This document shows, one piece after another, positions 41,306 to 50,100 of a DNA stretch of 64,000 nucleotides. Below the pieces are notes generated by a model. The model was not told where the DNA came from and ran no database searches. It worked only from the letters and a program-made list of their open reading frames with translations. The DNA comes from Pseudomonas parafulva (GTDB taxonomy: Bacteria; Pseudomonadota; Gammaproteobacteria; Pseudomonadales; Pseudomonadaceae), in contig NZ_CP019952.1 of NCBI RefSeq assembly GCF_002021815.1, forward strand, positions 527,001 to 591,000. The letters run 5' to 3'. The position numbers and the translations under genes are program-made. Each line of letters opens with the position of its first letter. Position 1 is the stretch's first letter.

Positions 41306-41644
41306 GATTCAGTGCTCCTCTGCGGGGCTGGAAAGTGGGTGTGTAGCCAATGCTACGCCGCGCACCGGCACAGAGAAGTTCATCCGGGTAATGGTAAAAA
41401 TCGACCTCATTGATATCAGCCGCCAAAGGCTCTATTCAGAGCCCTGGCAGGGTCGCAGGTGGCTTGATGGCATGGGTGCGCACGGGATGCACCAAGCGAA
41501 CCGGACGCGCCAGGCGCACCCAGGCACGGGAAATTCTTGGCTATCCTCCCCCTGAGATAAAACCCTCACGCCTTTCATCAGTCCCAGATACATGACCCCT
41601 CACCGCTACGCTTGTTTTCGCCTTGCCGCATGGAGACTCACGCA
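41306..41644. other. Gap between divergent repeat-protein and AsmA-family genes
   Basis: 339 bp. I see the two ribosome sites at the ends and no clear promoter pair, repeat or RNA. Promoters for both flanking genes must lie here. Confidence 0.4.
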
Positions 41645-43711
41645 ATGACGCGCCCCGCCAGAATCATCCTCTGGACCCTGACCACACTGCTGACCGTGCT
41701 GGCAATCCTGGTCGTGGTGATTGCCACCTTCGACTGGAACCGCGTCAAGCCCCTGCTCAACGAAAAGGTGTCCGAGGCCTTGCATCGGCCCTTCGCCATC
41801 AATGGCAACCTTGCAGTGCACTGGCGCACCGAGCCTGAAGAAGGCAGTTGGCGGGCGTGGATACCCTGGCCGCATTTCACGGCTGAAGATCTTACCCTGG
41901 GCAACCCGGACTGGCTCAAAGAGCCGCAGATGGTTGCACTGGAGCGCGTGGAGTTTCGCCTGTCGCCGCTGCCGCTGTTGTTCCACCAGGTCAGCATCCC
42001 GCGTATCAACCTGACCAAGCCGACTGCCAGCCTGACGCGCCTGGCGGACGGCCGGGCCAACTGGAATTTCGACTTCGGCCCGAAGGACGAGAACGAAGAA
42101 CCGTCCAAATGGCAGATGGACATCGGCGCGATCGGTTTCGACCAAGGCAATGTCAGCTTTGACGACCAGACGCTCAAGGCTCGCATGAAGGTCCAGATCG
42201 ATCCTCTGGGCAAGCCCATTGCATTCAGCGACATCGTGGGCAAGGCCACGGCCGAGAAGTCGGCGCCTGCACAGGACTATGCGTTCGGCCTCAAGGCGCA
42301 GGGACGCTACAAGGATCAGCCCGTGTCCGGCACCGGCAAGATTGGCGGCCTGCTGGCACTCAAAGCGTCCGATCAACCCTTCCCGCTGCAAGCGGATGTG
42401 CGCATCGCCGATACCCATGTGGTATTGGCTGGTACCCTGACCGACCCGCTCAACCTGGGTGCGCTCGATCTGCGGCTGCGCCTGTCAGGCGCCAGCCTTG
42501 GCAATCTGTTCCCGTTGACCGGCGTGACATTGCCTGACACTCCAGCGTATTCCACCGATGGTCACCTCAACGCCAACCTGCACGCCGAGCAAGGCGCTAC
42601 CTTCGAATACCAAGGGTTCAATGGCAAGATCGGTGACAGCGACATTCACGGTGACCTGGCGTATGTCGCCAGCAAGCCTCGGCCCAAGCTCACGGGCAAG
42701 CTCGTTTCCAACCAGCTCCTGTTCAAGGACTTGGCACCGCTGATCGGCGCTGACTCCAATGCCGAGCAAAAAGCCCGTGGTGGTGCCAGCAAGCAGCCGT
42801 CCGACAAGGTCTTGCCGGTCGAGGAATTCCGTACCGATCGCTGGCGTGCCATGGATGCCGATGTCACCTTCACCGGCAAGCGCATCGTGCACAGCGAGCA
42901 GCTTCCTTTCAACGACCTGTCGGCCCACGTGATCCTGGAAGACGGCCTGCTGCGCCTGGAGCCGTTGAGGTTCGGCGTAGCGGGCGGCAACCTGGCATCA
43001 CGCATTCGTCTGGACGGCCGCAACGTTCCGTTGCAGGGGCGTGCACGGCTTACTGCGAGGGGGTTCAAGCTCAAGCAACTGTTCCCTACCTTCGCACCGA
43101 TGCAAAGCAGCTTTGGCGAGCTCAATGGGGATGCCGACATCGCCGGTCGCGGCAACTCCGTGGCAGCACTGCTCGGTAGCGCCAATGGCGATCTGCGCAT
43201 GCTGGTCAACGATGGCGCGATCAGCCGCAGCCTCATGGAAATCGCAGGTTTGAACGTGGGCAACTACATCGTCGACAAACTCTTCGGTGATGAGGACGTG
43301 AAGATCAACTGCGCCGCAGCCGATGTCGGTATCAAGAATGGCCTTGCCAGTACGCGCCTGTTCATTTTCGACACCGAGAACGCGATCATCTATATCAACG
43401 GCACCGCCAACTTCGCCAACGAGCGCCTGGACCTGAAGATCACGCCGGAATCCAAGGGGTTGAGGCTGTTCTCCCTGCGCTCGCCGCTGTATGTGCGGGG
43501 GGCTTTCGCCAAACCTAGCGCCGGGGTACAGGCCGTACCGCTGGCACTGCGCGGCGCCGGTATGGTTGCCCTTGGGGTGGTCGCGGGGCCTGCGGCCGGT
43601 CTCTTGGCGCTGATCGCACCCAGCAGTGGGGATGATCCCAACCAGTGCACACCCTTGTTGCAGCAGATGAAGGAAGGTAAGGCGCCGGCGGCCGTCAAAA
43701 GCCGCAAGTGA
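41645..43711 (+). CDS. AsmA-family protein
   Basis: Large inner-membrane-anchored periplasmic protein of the AsmA/TamB-like superfamily, linked to outer-membrane biogenesis and lipid transport. 688 residues from ATG 41645 (GGAG nine bases upstream; an in-frame ATG at 41630 is possible). One N-terminal membrane segment (IILWTLTTLLTVLAILVVVIA, about 6-26, split here), then FDWNRVKPLLNEKVSEALHR, the AsmA N-terminal signature, and a C-terminal AsmA_2-like domain with NGDADIAGRGNSVAALLGSANG and LDLKITPESKGLRLFSLRSPLYVRG in part. Monocistronic. Confidence 0.9.
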   Translation: MTRPARIILWTLTTLLTVLAILVVVIATFDWNRVKPLLNEKVSEALHRPFAINGNLAVHWRTEPEEGSWRAWIPWPHFTAEDLTLGNPDWLKEPQMVALERVEFRLSPLPLLFHQVSIPRINLTKPTASLTRLADGRANWNFDFGPKDENEEPSKWQMDIGAIGFDQGNVSFDDQTLKARMKVQIDPLGKPIAFSDIVGKATAEKSAPAQDYAFGLKAQGRYKDQPVSGTGKIGGLLALKASDQPFPLQADVRIADTHVVLAGTLTDPLNLGALDLRLRLSGASLGNLFPLTGVTLPDTPAYSTDGHLNANLHAEQGATFEYQGFNGKIGDSDIHGDLAYVASKPRPKLTGKLVSNQLLFKDLAPLIGADSNAEQKARGGASKQPSDKVLPVEEFRTDRWRAMDADVTFTGKRIVHSEQLPFNDLSAHVILEDGLLRLEPLRFGVAGGNLASRIRLDGRNVPLQGRARLTARGFKLKQLFPTFAPMQSSFGELNGDADIAGRGNSVAALLGSANGDLRMLVNDGAISRSLMEIAGLNVGNYIVDKLFGDEDVKINCAAADVGIKNGLASTRLFIFDTENAIIYINGTANFANERLDLKITPESKGLRLFSLRSPLYVRGAFAKPSAGVQAVPLALRGAGMVALGVVAGPAAGLLALIAPSSGDDPNQCTPLLQQMKEGKAPAAVKSRK

Positions 43712-44157
43712 TGGCGGGGCATGGGCCTGCGAGCTGAACCTTGGAGCGGCTGCGCAGCCCATCGCGGCACTAGAGCGCTCCTACCTAGAAATCGGTTAGC
43801 CTTCGGGGCGGCCTTGAGCATTTGCTTCTGCAAAGTCCAGGCCCCGCTATCTCAGCCAATACAGAACCAAGGTAGGAGCGGCCTGGTGCCGCGATGGGCC
43901 GCAGCGCGGCCCCGGCATTATGCGCTGCGAAGCTAAGATCCTGGGGCTACTGCGCAGGCAATTGCAGCCAGTCCAACGCTCCGGCGGAGCCGGTCGTGGG
44001 CTTGAGTAATCCAGAGTCAAATGAAAGATCGCCAGTGCTTCACGATCTCCGAGGTGGAAGGGTCCGGTCAGGGCACCGGACTGGCCGCAATGGGCTGCGA
44101 AGCAGCCCTGCGTGAACAGCGTGACCGCATCAGCGGCCTTGTCGGTTGCTACTGGTC
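43712..44157. other. Intergenic region with REP-type repeats
   Basis: 446 bp between asmA-type and ferritin-type genes (convergent). Contains an inverted pair of REP-type repeats at 43743-43786 and 43873-43913, and a hairpin GTCCGGT (44062-44068) / ACCGGAC (44075-44081) without T-run. No gene seen. Confidence 0.65.
43743..43913. repeat. REP-type inverted pair
   Basis: The copy at 43743-43786 (minus sense, GGAGCGCTCTAGTGCCGCGA-type) and the copy at 43873-43913 (plus sense, TAGGAGCGGCCTGGTGCCGC-type) are the same family as 38708-38819: each carries the core GTGCCGCGATGGGC. The spacing is about 87 bp. Confidence 0.75.
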
Positions 44158-44688
44158 TTACAGCCCATCGAGCAGGTCGGACATGTCGTCGGCGTGCTCT
44201 TCTTCCTGCGCCAGAATGTCTTCGAAAATGCGGCGGGTGGTCGGGTCCTTGTCGCCGATGTACTGGATGATCTCGCGGTAGCTGTCGATGGCGATACGCT
44301 CGGCCACCAGGTCTTCCAGGACCATTTCCTTGAGGGTTGCACCTGCCACGTACTGGGCGTGGGAGTTCTTGCTCAGGTTATCCGGGTTGAAGTCTGGCTC
44401 ACCGCCCAGCTGCACGATACGCTCGGCCAGCTTGTCGGCGTGTTCGGATTCCTGGTTGGCATGCTCCAGGAATTCTTCGGCAGCCACGCTGGCCTTGACG
44501 CCAGAAGCCATGAAGTAGTGACGCTTGTAGCGCAGGGTGCAGACCAGTTCGGTGGCCAGCGAATCGTTGAGCAGCTTGATGATGCGCTCGCGATCGGCAT
44601 TGTAGCCTTCGGTCACGGCACCGTTTTCCACATGTTCGCGCGCACGCTGGCGCAAGGTCTGAATGTCGGTCATTTCAGTCGTGTTCAT
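44158..44688 (-). CDS. Ferritin-like/bacterioferritin-type protein
   Basis: Four-helix diiron protein probably storing or detoxifying iron. 176 residues from ATG 44688 (GGAG seven bases upstream). Helix motifs with iron ligands: ELVCTLRYKRHYFMASG, EEFLEHANQESEHADKLAERI (Glu and ExxH), and ILAQEEEHADDMSDLLDGL (ExxH). The length is longer than heme bacterioferritin (about 158) because of a 20-residue N-terminal extension. Heme ligand not assigned. Convergent with the AsmA-family gene. Confidence 0.82.
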   Translation of the reverse strand: MNTTEMTDIQTLRQRAREHVENGAVTEGYNADRERIIKLLNDSLATELVCTLRYKRHYFMASGVKASVAAEEFLEHANQESEHADKLAERIVQLGGEPDFNPDNLSKNSHAQYVAGATLKEMVLEDLVAERIAIDSYREIIQYIGDKDPTTRRIFEDILAQEEEHADDMSDLLDGL

Positions 44689-44737
44689 GTTTCATCTCCA
44701 AAAAGCATCAGGTAGTCGTAGTCAGGTAGCGGAAGCC

Positions 44738-45079
44738 TTACGCGCCTTTGACGGCCTCGCGGTCTTCTTCACGTTGTTTGCAGGTCTTGAAACCCTTGGC
44801 ATCCACATGGCCGGTGGCATCGAAGCGCACGTAGTACGGCTGCTGCTTGCCGTCGCGGTTGAGGATGTAGTCATTGCAGGTACCGCCATTGGGCAGATCG
44901 ATGACGTTGGACGGGCTGCCGCCGATGGCGATGACGCGCTGCATGGTCATGCCATTTTCGACCTGCTTGACCAGGGGCTCGTTGCGGTAGGTCACATAGT
45001 CCACCGGGTTTTCCGGGCGGCTGCCGCATGCCGTCAGGGTGGCGCTGGCCAGAAGGATTGCCAGAGTCTGCTTGAACAT
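44738..45079 (-). CDS. osmE: Osmotically inducible lipoprotein OsmE
   Basis: Small outer-membrane lipoprotein of the SmpA/OmlA fold. 113 residues from ATG 45079 (GGAGCGGGACG upstream): signal peptide with lipobox LTACGS (Cys at about 18), then YRNEPLVKQVENGMTMQRVIAIGGSPS, the family core, and GGTCNDYILNRDGKQQPYYVRF. The GMT-x-V-IGG-P pattern is the OsmE hallmark. Divergent from psiF, with 193 bp between starts, so probably under stationary-phase/osmotic control. Confidence 0.9.
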   Translation of the reverse strand: MFKQTLAILLASATLTACGSRPENPVDYVTYRNEPLVKQVENGMTMQRVIAIGGSPSNVIDLPNGGTCNDYILNRDGKQQPYYVRFDATGHVDAKGFKTCKQREEDREAVKGA

Positions 45080-45272
45080 CGTCCCGCTCCTTGCACAAAA
45101 GGGTATGTGCAGGTTTTGAACCTCACGCAGCGCCAGGAGTTCGATCGAGGTAGCCAATTGCCTGCGTGCAAAAAGGTTGTCGTGCACTTGATGACGAAAT
45201 GGGCCTCGCGTCAGCGCTTGTCTACACTGCAAATGTCACCGTGCGTTGGGCGCGGGCTCAGGAGAACACGAC

Positions 45273-45560
45273 ATGAAACGGCTGCACATTCCGTTAGTGA
45301 TGGTTGCGCTGTTGTTCAGCGCCCAAGGTTTCGCGGCAAATACCACCCAGCAGGAAAAGATGAAAACGTGCAATGCAGATGCCACGGCGCAATCGCTCAA
45401 GGGCGACGCCCGCAAGGCCTTCATGAGTACGTGCCTGAAGAAACAGGTGCCACAGACCCAGCAGGAGAAGATGAAGGCGTGCAATGCCGACGCCACCGCC
45501 AAGGTGCTCAAGGGTGATGAGCGCAAGGCCTTCATGAGTGAGTGCCTGAAGAAGAAATGA
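45273..45560 (+). CDS. psiF: PsiF repeat protein
   Basis: 95 residues: signal peptide about 1-20 (MKRLHIPLVMVALLFSAQGF, cleavage after FAA), then two PsiF repeats of about 33 residues, each with QQEKMK-CNADATA-LKGD-RKAFMS-CLKK. Two Cys per repeat may form disulfides. The name comes from phosphate-starvation-induced E. coli PsiF; function is unknown. The ATG at 45273 has AGGAGAACACG upstream. Confidence 0.9.
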   Translation: MKRLHIPLVMVALLFSAQGFAANTTQQEKMKTCNADATAQSLKGDARKAFMSTCLKKQVPQTQQEKMKACNADATAKVLKGDERKAFMSECLKKK

Positions 45561-45631
45561 TCGGTGCCTATGCCTGCAGGCATAACGCTGGCAGACTGCG
45601 GATCTTCTTCGTTGGCTGCCGCTGAGGCTGT

Positions 45632-46639
45632 ATGACCTTCACCCCCCGCCAAGTCACCCTGGCCAGTTTGATTATCGTGTTCGCAGGCTTGCTGTTGGCG
45701 TTGCCGTTGAAGCTGCTGCCCAGTCTGCTGGCAGGCCTGCTGGTGTTCGAACTGGTCAACATGCTCACGCCGCGCCTGCAGCCATTGATTGCCGGGCAGC
45801 GTGCGCGCTGGCTGGCAGTGGCGCTGCTGGGCACATTGGTGGTGATCAGCCTGGCGCTGCTGATCGCCGGGGCGTTCAGCTTCTTGTTGCATGAAGCGGA
45901 AAATCCTGGCGCTTCGCTGGACAAGTTCATGGCGTTGGTTGAGCGAGCGCGCGGGCAGTTGCCGCCGTTCATCGAGGGCTATTTGCCGGCCAGTGCTGCT
46001 GAGTTCAAGGTGGCGATCGGCGACTGGATCAAGAGCCATCTCAGTGATTTGCAACTGGTGGGCAAGGGCATGGCCCACATGTTCGTGACCTTGCTGATCG
46101 GCATGATCCTGGGGGCTATCGTCGCCCTGCAGCGCATACCCGACATCTCCCGGCGCAAACCTCTGGCAGCCGCCCTGTTCGAGCGCCTGAGCCTGCTGGT
46201 ACAGGCGTTTCGCAACATCGTTTTCGCCCAGATCAAGATTTCCCTGCTCAACACCGCCTTCACTGGCATCTTTCTGGCCGTGGTGTTGCCGTTGTTCGGC
46301 GTGCACCTGCCGCTGACCAAGACCTTGATCGTGCTGACGTTCCTGTTGGGTCTGCTACCGGTCATCGGCAACCTCATGTCCAACACCCTGATCACCATCG
46401 TCGGGTTGTCATTGTCGGTGTGGGTGGCGGCGGCGGCGTTGGTCTACCTGATCGTGATCCACAAGGTGGAGTACTTCCTCAACGCCAAGATCGTCGGTGG
46501 GCAGATCAGGGCCAAGGCCTGGGAACTGCTGTTGGCCATGCTGGTGTTCGAAGCGGCGTTCGGCCTGCCGGGGGTGGTGGCAGGGCCGGTCTATTACGCT
46601 TATCTCAAGAGCGAGCTGCGCAGGATGGAGCTGGTTTGA
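45632..46639 (+). CDS. AI-2E-family membrane transporter
   Basis: 335-residue integral membrane protein of the PerM/AI-2E transporter family with about seven segments, including LASLIIVFAGLLLALPLKLLP-type hydrophobic start and LPLTKTLIVLTFLLGLLPVIGNLMSN, the region most conserved in the family. Substrates range from autoinducer-2 to Na+/H+; none can be assigned here. Start ATG 45632 with TGAGG upstream; 71 bp after psiF, possibly co-transcribed. Confidence 0.85.
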   Translation: MTFTPRQVTLASLIIVFAGLLLALPLKLLPSLLAGLLVFELVNMLTPRLQPLIAGQRARWLAVALLGTLVVISLALLIAGAFSFLLHEAENPGASLDKFMALVERARGQLPPFIEGYLPASAAEFKVAIGDWIKSHLSDLQLVGKGMAHMFVTLLIGMILGAIVALQRIPDISRRKPLAAALFERLSLLVQAFRNIVFAQIKISLLNTAFTGIFLAVVLPLFGVHLPLTKTLIVLTFLLGLLPVIGNLMSNTLITIVGLSLSVWVAAAALVYLIVIHKVEYFLNAKIVGGQIRAKAWELLLAMLVFEAAFGLPGVVAGPVYYAYLKSELRRMELV

Positions 46640-46759
46640 AGGCGGCCACGGCGGGCCTGCTCAGGACATAACAAGGCCGGCGCAGGCTTGGTCAGGCGGT
46701 TACAGCCAGCGCTACCGTCAACGAGGGGCGACACAGGCGCCCCTTACCCCGTCGTTTCG

Positions 46760-48028
46760 TCACGCGCCATAACGCTTGCGTGCCTCAATGGCCAGCCCAC
46801 TGCCGATGCTGCCAAAGATATTGCCTTCCACGTGACGGGCATTGGGCAACATCGCCGCCACACTGTTGCGCAGGGCTGGAATGCCGCTGGAGCCGCCCGT
46901 GAAGAAGACCGTGTTGACCTGGCCCTGGCTGACCCCGGCCTTGGCCAGCAAGTCCGTGACACTGGCCCGCACCCGTTCCAACAGGCTTTCGATGGCCGTC
47001 TCGAACAGGTTGCGAGACAGGTCCACGCCAAGGCCTGGTTCGATGCGGCCGAGGTCGACGTGACGACTCGGCTGCTCGGTCAATTCGATCTTGCTGGCTT
47101 CCACTTCCATGGCCAGCCAATGCCCGGCGCGCTCCTCGATGAGTTTGAACAGCCGATCAACGCCAAGGGTGTCCTCGATGTCGTAGCGCATGTTGCCCAG
47201 CGCCAACTGCGACTTCTGTGAGTACAGCGCGTTGATCGTATGCCAGGTGGCCAGGTTGAGGTGATAGCTGGTTGGCATCAAGGCACCGCTTTTCATGCGG
47301 CTGCCATAACCGAACAGCGGCATCACCCCTTGCAGGCTCAGCTGCTTGTCGAAGTCCGTGCCGCCGATGTGTACGCCACCGGTTGCGAGGATGTCGCTCT
47401 GGCGCTCGGCCACCGCGTGCCGCTCCGGCGACAGGCGAATGAGGGTGAAGTCGGACGTACCGCCGCCGATGTCGACGATCAGCACCAGTTCTTCACGGCT
47501 GATGCCCGACTCGTAGTCGAACGCCGCGGCGATGGGCTCGTACTGGAACGATACGTCCTTGAAGCCGATCTTGCGTGCCACCTCGGCCAGCGTGTCCTCG
47601 GCTTCCTGGTCGGCTGCCGGGTCCTCGTCGACGAAGAATACCGGGCGGCCAAGTACCACCTGATCGAACTCACGCCCGGCCTCAGCCTGCGCGCGGTTTT
47701 TCAGCTCACCGATGAACATCCCCAGCAGGTCCTTGAACGGCAGTGCGCTGCCCAGCACGCTGGTGTCGTGCTTGATCAGCTTGGACCCGAGCAGGCTCTT
47801 GAGCGAGCGCATCAAGCGCCCCTCATAACCTTCGAGGTACTCGTGCAGGGCCAGGCGGCCATAGACAGGGCGGCGCTCTTCGATGTTGAAGAACACCACC
47901 GAGGGCAAGGTGATCTTGCCGTCTTCCAGGGCAATCAGCGATTCCATGCCCGGACGGTGCCAGCCAACCGTCGAGTTGGAGGTGCCAAAGTCGATGCCAA
48001 GGGCGCGGGCCGGGGATACGTCGGACAT
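46760..48028 (-). CDS. yegD: YegD-type Hsp70-like chaperone
   Basis: Short Hsp70 relative. 422 residues: ATPase domain with LGIDFGTSNSTVGW (about 11-24), DIGGGTSDFTLIRL (phosphate 2) and VFFTGGSSGIPALRN (adenosine motif). It lacks the DnaK substrate-binding and lid domains. It is divergent from cbpA, with 164 bp between starts, and a heat-shock type promoter for cbpA lies in the gap. A link to the CbpA J protein is inferred from position only. Confidence 0.9.
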   Translation of the reverse strand: MSDVSPARALGIDFGTSNSTVGWHRPGMESLIALEDGKITLPSVVFFNIEERRPVYGRLALHEYLEGYEGRLMRSLKSLLGSKLIKHDTSVLGSALPFKDLLGMFIGELKNRAQAEAGREFDQVVLGRPVFFVDEDPAADQEAEDTLAEVARKIGFKDVSFQYEPIAAAFDYESGISREELVLIVDIGGGTSDFTLIRLSPERHAVAERQSDILATGGVHIGGTDFDKQLSLQGVMPLFGYGSRMKSGALMPTSYHLNLATWHTINALYSQKSQLALGNMRYDIEDTLGVDRLFKLIEERAGHWLAMEVEASKIELTEQPSRHVDLGRIEPGLGVDLSRNLFETAIESLLERVRASVTDLLAKAGVSQGQVNTVFFTGGSSGIPALRNSVAAMLPNARHVEGNIFGSIGSGLAIEARKRYGA

Positions 48029-48126
48029 GGGGAAAAGGCTTCCGGAGGCAAAACGGCCGCGCAGTGTATGCCAGCTGGCGACAGAATCAAGACCGGTCGT
48101 CTGCCATGGAGCAACCCCAAGCGGGC

Positions 48127-48154
48127 CTTGAAAGGCTATGCTTGATCCCTATCT
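48127..48154 (+). promoter_or_regulatory. Sigma-32 (RpoH) type promoter of cbpA-cbpM
   Basis: CTTGAAA (48127-48133), a 13-base spacer and CCCTATCT (48147-48154) closely match the RpoH consensus CTTGAAA-N13-14-CCCCATNT. The expected start near 48161 gives a leader of about 31 bases. Confidence 0.7.
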
Positions 48155-48192
48155 TCTCCAGCAACACGCACATTCACACTGGTGATCCCTAG

Positions 48193-49149
48193 ATGGACTT
48201 CAAAGACTACTACAAGATACTTGGCGTAGAGCCCACGGCGGACGACAAGGCGATCAAGGCCGCGTACCGCAAGCTGGCCCGCAAGTATCACCCTGATGTC
48301 AGCAAAGAGCGCGACGCCGAAGACAAATTCAAGGAAGCCAACGAGGCCTACGAAGTGCTGGGCGACGCGCAGAAACGCGCCGAATTCGATGAAATCCGCA
48401 AGTACGGCGGCCAGCATGGCAGGCCGTTCCAGGCACCGCCGGGCTGGGAAAGCCGAGGTGGGGCCGGGGGTGGTTTCGAGAGTGGCGATTTTTCGGACTT
48501 TTTCAGCTCGATGTTCGGCGGTCGTGGAGGCAACCCGTTCGGGGGTGCCCGTCAACAACAGCGCAGTGCCGGCAGGCGAGGGCAGGACGTGGAGCTTGAA
48601 CTGGCGGTATTTCTGGAAGAAACCCTGAGCAAAGAGTCCAAGCAGATCAGCTTCCAGGTACCGCAAACCAATGCCATGGGCCAGCGCACCGGGTTCACCA
48701 CCAAGACCCTGAACGTGAAGATCCCGGCCGGCGTGACCGATGGCGAGCGCATTCGCCTCAAGGGCCAGGGTGCCCCGGGGGTCGGTGGCGGTGCCAATGG
48801 CGATTTGTTCCTGACCATCCGCATGGCCCCGCACCCGCTGTTCGACGTCGAAGGGCACGACCTGATCATCACCGTGCCGCTGGCACCCTGGGAAGCGGCC
48901 CTGGGCACCAAGGTGGCGGTACCTACGCTCGAAGGCAGGATCAACCTGACCATCCGCCCCGACAGCCAGAGCGGGCAGCGCCTGCGGGTGCCAGGCAAGG
49001 GCCTGGCCGACAAGCAGGGCCAGCGCGGCAACCTCTATGCACAGCTCAAGGTCGTCATGCCGACCACCTCTGACGAATCTACCCGAGAACTGTGGGCCAA
49101 GCTTTCCGAGAAGGCCGCGTTCGACCCGAGGGCACAATGGAGTAAGTGA
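48193..49149 (+). CDS. cbpA: DnaJ-class curved DNA-binding protein CbpA
   Basis: J-domain co-chaperone that also binds curved DNA and is associated with the nucleoid in stationary phase. 318 residues: J domain [20 protein letters not shown] with HPD in [14 protein letters not shown] (about 35), a Gly/Phe-rich linker (about 85-125), and two C-terminal beta domains without the zinc-finger CxxCxGxG repeats of DnaJ. It overlaps the region of the cbpM start, with two bases between stop and ATG. Confidence 0.95.
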   Translation: MDFKDYYKILGVEPTADDKAIKAAYRKLARKYHPDVSKERDAEDKFKEANEAYEVLGDAQKRAEFDEIRKYGGQHGRPFQAPPGWESRGGAGGGFESGDFSDFFSSMFGGRGGNPFGGARQQQRSAGRRGQDVELELAVFLEETLSKESKQISFQVPQTNAMGQRTGFTTKTLNVKIPAGVTDGERIRLKGQGAPGVGGGANGDLFLTIRMAPHPLFDVEGHDLIITVPLAPWEAALGTKVAVPTLEGRINLTIRPDSQSGQRLRVPGKGLADKQGQRGNLYAQLKVVMPTTSDESTRELWAKLSEKAAFDPRAQWSK

Positions 49150-49151
49150 TC

Positions 49152-49457
49152 ATGAGCAGCACCCTGATCGTTCAACTGGACATGCATACCTTGTGTCAGG
49201 AAGCCGACCTCACGGCGGACTGTGTGATCGAGATCGTCGAGCACGGCATTGTGGAGCCAACCGGGCGCAGGCCTGAAGACTGGCTGTTCGACGATCAGGC
49301 ACCGCTGCTGGCAAGGCGCGCGGCCAAGCTGCACCAGGAGCTGGAACTGGAATGGGAAGGCGTGGCGCTGGCCCTGGAATTGCTCCAGGAGGTGCAGCAG
49401 CTACGCAACGAGAACAGCATGCTGCGCCAGCGCCTGGGCAGGTTCACGCAGATGTGA
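49152..49457 (+). CDS. cbpM: CbpA modulator CbpM
   Basis: Small MerR-like protein that binds the J domain of CbpA and inhibits its co-chaperone and DNA-binding activity. 101 residues, begins MSSTLIVQLDMHTLCQEADL, has VIEIVEHGIVEPTGRRPEDWLFDD and a C-terminal helical segment rich in Glu/Leu/Gln. ATG 49152 is preferred to the GTG at 49146 that overlaps the cbpA stop. In operon with cbpA as in E. coli. Confidence 0.92.
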   Translation: MSSTLIVQLDMHTLCQEADLTADCVIEIVEHGIVEPTGRRPEDWLFDDQAPLLARRAAKLHQELELEWEGVALALELLQEVQQLRNENSMLRQRLGRFTQM

Positions 49458-49547
49458 GTGTCATCAGGCGCGGGCAAGGCTGGAACGCTGGCCAGTGCAG
49501 CCTTGTGTCACCCGGCAAGGCTGCGTGAGGACTGCCTGGGCCCGGTG

Positions 49548-50069
49548 TCATGGCTGGTCTGGATCGGCCCCTGGGCTCAGCACCCGCTGCATGAAGGTCA
49601 GGTCCAGCCAGCGCCCGAATTTCACGCCCACCTGCGCCATCTGCCCGGTAACCACGAAACCCAGGCGCTCGTGCAGGTGCACAGACGCTGCGTTGCCGCT
49701 TTCGATGGCCGCGACCATGACGTGCTTGCCGCAGCCTTGGGCGCGCTCGATCAACGCAATCATCAGCGCCGGCCCAAGCCCTTTGCCGCGCTGATCGCTG
49801 CGCACATATACCGAATGCTCGACCGTGTGGCGAAACCCCTCGAACGGGCGCCAGTCCCCGAAGGAGGCGTAGCCCAGCACGTCGGCGCCGTCCACGGCCA
49901 CCAGTATCGGGTAACCCTGTTGCGCACGGGTGTCGAACCAAGCCTGGCGGTTGGCCAGGTCCACCGGTGTCTCGTTCCAGATGGCCGTGGTGTTGCGCAC
50001 GGCATCGTTGTAGATGTCGAGGATGGCCGGTAGGTCGTCAGGCAGGGCGTCGCGGATTTCGTGACTCAT
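49548..50069 (-). CDS. GNAT acetyltransferase, phosphinothricin/methionine-sulfoximine type
   Basis: 173 residues of the Pat/MddA family that N-acetylates methionine derivatives such as methionine sulfone, methionine sulfoximine and phosphinothricin. The N-terminus RDALPDDLPAILDIYNDAVRNTTAIWNE and the acetyl-CoA loop VRSDQRGKGLGPALM (Q/R-x-x-G-x-G/A) are family signatures; HERLGFVVTGQM is the usual end motif. It follows urtE by 31 bp on the same strand; in pseudomonads this gene is commonly found with urea genes. Confidence 0.88.
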   Translation of the reverse strand: MSHEIRDALPDDLPAILDIYNDAVRNTTAIWNETPVDLANRQAWFDTRAQQGYPILVAVDGADVLGYASFGDWRPFEGFRHTVEHSVYVRSDQRGKGLGPALMIALIERAQGCGKHVMVAAIESGNAASVHLHERLGFVVTGQMAQVGVKFGRWLDLTFMQRVLSPGADPDQP

Positions 50070-50100
50070 GGCAGCGTCTCGCTAGGTCGAAGCGTGCAGG

